From positions 5,856,501 to 5,920,500 of the forward strand of contig NZ_JAOTIK010000001.1 in NCBI RefSeq assembly GCF_030116705.1: a stretch of 64,000 nucleotides of DNA, written 5' to 3'. The notes beneath the pieces are model-generated. The model saw only the letters and a program-made list of their open reading frames with translations. It did no database searches and had not been told where the DNA came from. Below are positions 62,344 through 64,000 of this stretch, piece by piece. Both the position numbers and the translations under genes were made by a program. The DNA is from Streptomyces sp. ML-6 (GTDB lineage Bacteria > Actinomycetota > Actinomycetes > Streptomycetales > Streptomycetaceae). Positions within the stretch are counted from its first letter, which is position 1. Each line of letters opens with the position of its first letter.

Positions 62344-63201
62344 GTGCCCGAGCTGCCCGAGGTCGAAGTCGTACGGCGCGGTCTGGAGCGCTGGGTGACC
62401 GGCCGCACCATCGCCGACGTCGAGGTGCTGCACCCGCGTGCGGTCCGGCGCCACCTCGCGGGCGGCGCGGATTTCGCGGCCCGGCTCGGCGGCGCCCGCC
62501 TCGGGACGGCCATGCGCCGCGGCAAGTACCTCTGGGTGCCGCTGGACGAAGGGGCCGGCTCGCTCCTCGGCCACCTCGGCATGAGCGGCCAGCTCCTCGT
62601 ACAGCCCCAGGACGCACCCGACGAGAAGCACCTGCGCGTCCGGATCCGCTTCGACGACGCCCTCGGCACCGAGCTCCGCTTCGTCGACCAGCGGACCTTC
62701 GGCGGGCTCTCGCTCCACGAGAACACCCCCGACGGGCTGCCCGACACCATCGCGCACATCGCCCGCGACCCGCTGGACCCGGCCTTCGACGACGCGGCCT
62801 TCCACCTGGCCCTGCGCGCGCGCCGGACGACCGTCAAGCGCGCCCTGCTCGACCAGACGCTGATCAGCGGCGTCGGCAACATCTACGCGGACGAGGCGCT
62901 CTGGCGCACCGCGCTGCACTACGACCGGCCGACGGCCACCCTCACCCGGCCCAAGGCGGCCGAACTGCTGGGCCACGCCCGCGACGTGATGAACGCGGCG
63001 CTCGACCAGGGCGGCACCAGCTTCGACAGCCTCTACGTCAACGTGAACGGCGAGTCCGGCTACTTCGACCGCTCGCTGGACGCCTACGGACGGGAGGACG
63101 AGCCCTGCCGCCGCTGCGGCACGCCGATCCGCCGCCGCCCGTGGATGAACCGCTCCAGCTACTTCTGCCCGCGCTGCCAGCGTCCGCCGCGCCGGGCCTG
63201 A
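62344..63201 (+). CDS. mutM: Formamidopyrimidine-DNA glycosylase
   Basis: This 285-residue base-excision enzyme starts [20 protein letters not shown] (catalytic Pro2, Glu3), with [12 protein letters not shown], the helix-two-turn-helix [20 protein letters not shown] and the C-terminal zinc finger [24 protein letters not shown]. It removes oxidised purines such as 8-oxoguanine. GTG 62344 follows AGGAG. Confidence 0.96.
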   Translation: MPELPEVEVVRRGLERWVTGRTIADVEVLHPRAVRRHLAGGADFAARLGGARLGTAMRRGKYLWVPLDEGAGSLLGHLGMSGQLLVQPQDAPDEKHLRVRIRFDDALGTELRFVDQRTFGGLSLHENTPDGLPDTIAHIARDPLDPAFDDAAFHLALRARRTTVKRALLDQTLISGVGNIYADEALWRTALHYDRPTATLTRPKAAELLGHARDVMNAALDQGGTSFDSLYVNVNGESGYFDRSLDAYGREDEPCRRCGTPIRRRPWMNRSSYFCPRCQRPPRRA

Positions 63202-63207
63202 CCCGGC

Positions 63208-63603
63208 TCAGACCTTGTCGGGGTGCGCCCCGTCGTAGTGGTCGCGGGCCCGGAGCACCTCGGGCATCCGGTCCTCGACGAACCGGATCAGCCCGAGCAG
63301 CCGCTCGGCCACCTGCCGGCCCAGGGGCGTCAGTTCGTAGTCGGCGCGCGGCGGATTGGCCGACGGGGCCTCGCGGCGCACCAGACCGTCCCGCTCCAGG
63401 GCCTGCAAGGTCTGGGAGAGCATCTTCTCGCTCACCCCGTCGACGCGGCGCCGGAGCTCGTTGAAACGGAAGCCGCTCTCGTACAGCGCTCCCAGGGTCA
63501 GACCGCCCCAGCGTCCGGTGACGTGCTCCAGCGTGCCGCGGGAGGGGCACTGCCGGGAGAACACGTCGAAAGCCGACTCGGCCTGCGGGGCGTCCTGATC
63601 CAT
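63208..63603 (-). CDS. HxlR-family transcriptional regulator
   Basis: This 131-residue winged-helix protein has FSRQCPSRGTLEHVTGRWGG with a single Cys of the redox/aldehyde-sensing type, FRFNELRRRVDGVSEKMLSQ, LQALERDGLVRREAPSANPP and YELTPLGRQVAERLLGLIRF. HxlR proteins often sense electrophiles through such a Cys and control a neighbouring oxidoreductase; none is visible within the window. It is convergent with mutM, seven bases apart. Confidence 0.9.
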   Translation of the reverse strand: MDQDAPQAESAFDVFSRQCPSRGTLEHVTGRWGGLTLGALYESGFRFNELRRRVDGVSEKMLSQTLQALERDGLVRREAPSANPPRADYELTPLGRQVAERLLGLIRFVEDRMPEVLRARDHYDGAHPDKV

Positions 63604-63715
63604 GCCGGCCAGCGTAGGCCCGTACGGCGCTCACCACCGGAGTGCGCCTTCCTCCGGTGAGTGCCGGGCCGGGGCAGCGGGCGGGCGGTGTGCGGGGCCG
63701 GGGGAGGGGCGGCGG

Positions 63716-64000
63716 TCAGAAGCCGAATTCCTGGGTCCACCAGGGGCCGCCGGAACCCTGGTGCACGCCGACGCCGAGGGTCTTGTAGTCGCAGTTGAGG
63801 ATGTTCGCCCGGTGACCCGGGCTGTCCATCCAGGCGTCCATCACGGCCTGCGCGTCGGCCTGGCCGCGGGCTATGTTCTCGGCGGCGAGGCCCTTCACGC
63901 CGGCCTTCGAGGCCCGGTCCCAGGGGGAGCGGCCGTCGGGGTCCGTGTGGTCGAAGAAGCCCCGGGCGGCCATGTCCTCGCTGAAGTCCTGGGCGAGGGA
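63716..64000 (-). CDS. CAP/SCP-domain secreted protein, 5' part outside the window
   Basis: The last 95 or so residues of a CAP (cysteine-rich secretory/PR-1) domain: LAQDFSEDMAARGFFDHTDP, GVKGLAAENIARGQADAQAV, MDAWMDSPGHRANILNCDYK and TLGVGVHQGSGGPWWTQEFG. The His/Glu set of the fold (FFDH, AENI, GHRANIL) is kept. Bacterial members are usually secreted; the N-terminal signal would lie beyond 64,000. Confidence 0.9.
   Translation of the reverse strand, partial: SLAQDFSEDMAARGFFDHTDPDGRSPWDRASKAGVKGLAAENIARGQADAQAVMDAWMDSPGHRANILNCDYKTLGVGVHQGSGGPWWTQEFGF

Noticed and set aside
1..64000. CRISPR arrays, replication origin, rRNA genes
   Set aside because: No regularly spaced short repeats with unique spacers, no DnaA-box clusters and no rRNA sequence were found; the only repeats are coding tandem repeats, tRNA copies and the conservon tracts.

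Overview
The window is high-GC chromosomal DNA of a Streptomyces species. The evidence is the near-universal G/C third codon position, GTG and TTG starts, GTGA/ATGA stop-start overlaps, long GC-rich hairpin terminators without T-runs, and a gene order from about 22.6 kb to the right end that matches the SCO5535-SCO5573 neighbourhood of the S. coelicolor chromosome as I remember it (accB-accE, two conservons, gltX, Gln/Glu tRNAs, ndgR-leuCD, hupS, gpsA, ddlA, thiL, rpmB, recG, rsmD, coaD, rpmF, rnc, mutM).

Left part (1-14.9 kb) is accessory DNA. A broken SARP/AfsR-type regulator is followed by a compact, lower-GC class III lanthipeptide cluster: LanKC synthetase, a 45-residue precursor too short for ordinary ORF calling, and a fused ABC exporter. 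Next come decayed mobile-element genes (a DUF6262-like protein and a serine recombinase lacking its N-terminal catalytic part). A divergent tautomerase/MarR pair has two tandem CTTTG-N4-CAAAG operators between them. Two secreted glycan-degrading enzymes (GH101 endo-alpha-N-acetylgalactosaminidase and PL8 polysaccharide lyase) complete this part.

14.9-22.5 kb is a tightly coupled five-gene operon: trypsin-like protease, PknG-like kinase, degenerate vWA/zinc-ribbon protein, four-TM GlnX-like membrane protein and GlnH-like solute-binding lipoprotein. It looks like an enlarged version of the mycobacterial PknG-GlnX-GlnH amino-acid sensing module.

22.6-35.4 kb holds the acyl-CoA carboxylase beta and epsilon genes, facing two tandem conservons (cvnABCD: sensor-kinase-like protein, roadblock protein, DUF742 protein, Ras-like GTPase). 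The two conservons share perfectly identical tracts of 263 and 184 bp, a sign of gene conversion.

35.4-64 kb is mostly core housekeeping: gltX, five tRNAs (with a 172-bp exact duplication), the leucine genes with their IclR regulator, hupS, cofC/fbiD, gpsA, ddlA, thiL, thiD, ribosomal proteins L28 and L32, rnc and mutM. Three things stand out: recG carries a 339-residue intein in its Walker A motif with the hallmarks of a class 3 (WCT) intein, a MerR/DUF4188 pair is in decay next to the tRNAs, and a small 62-residue protein contains a duplicated NPRRT motif.

All calls come from reading the sequence; no database search was run. Names based on S. coelicolor or mycobacterial relatives are from recalled family knowledge.
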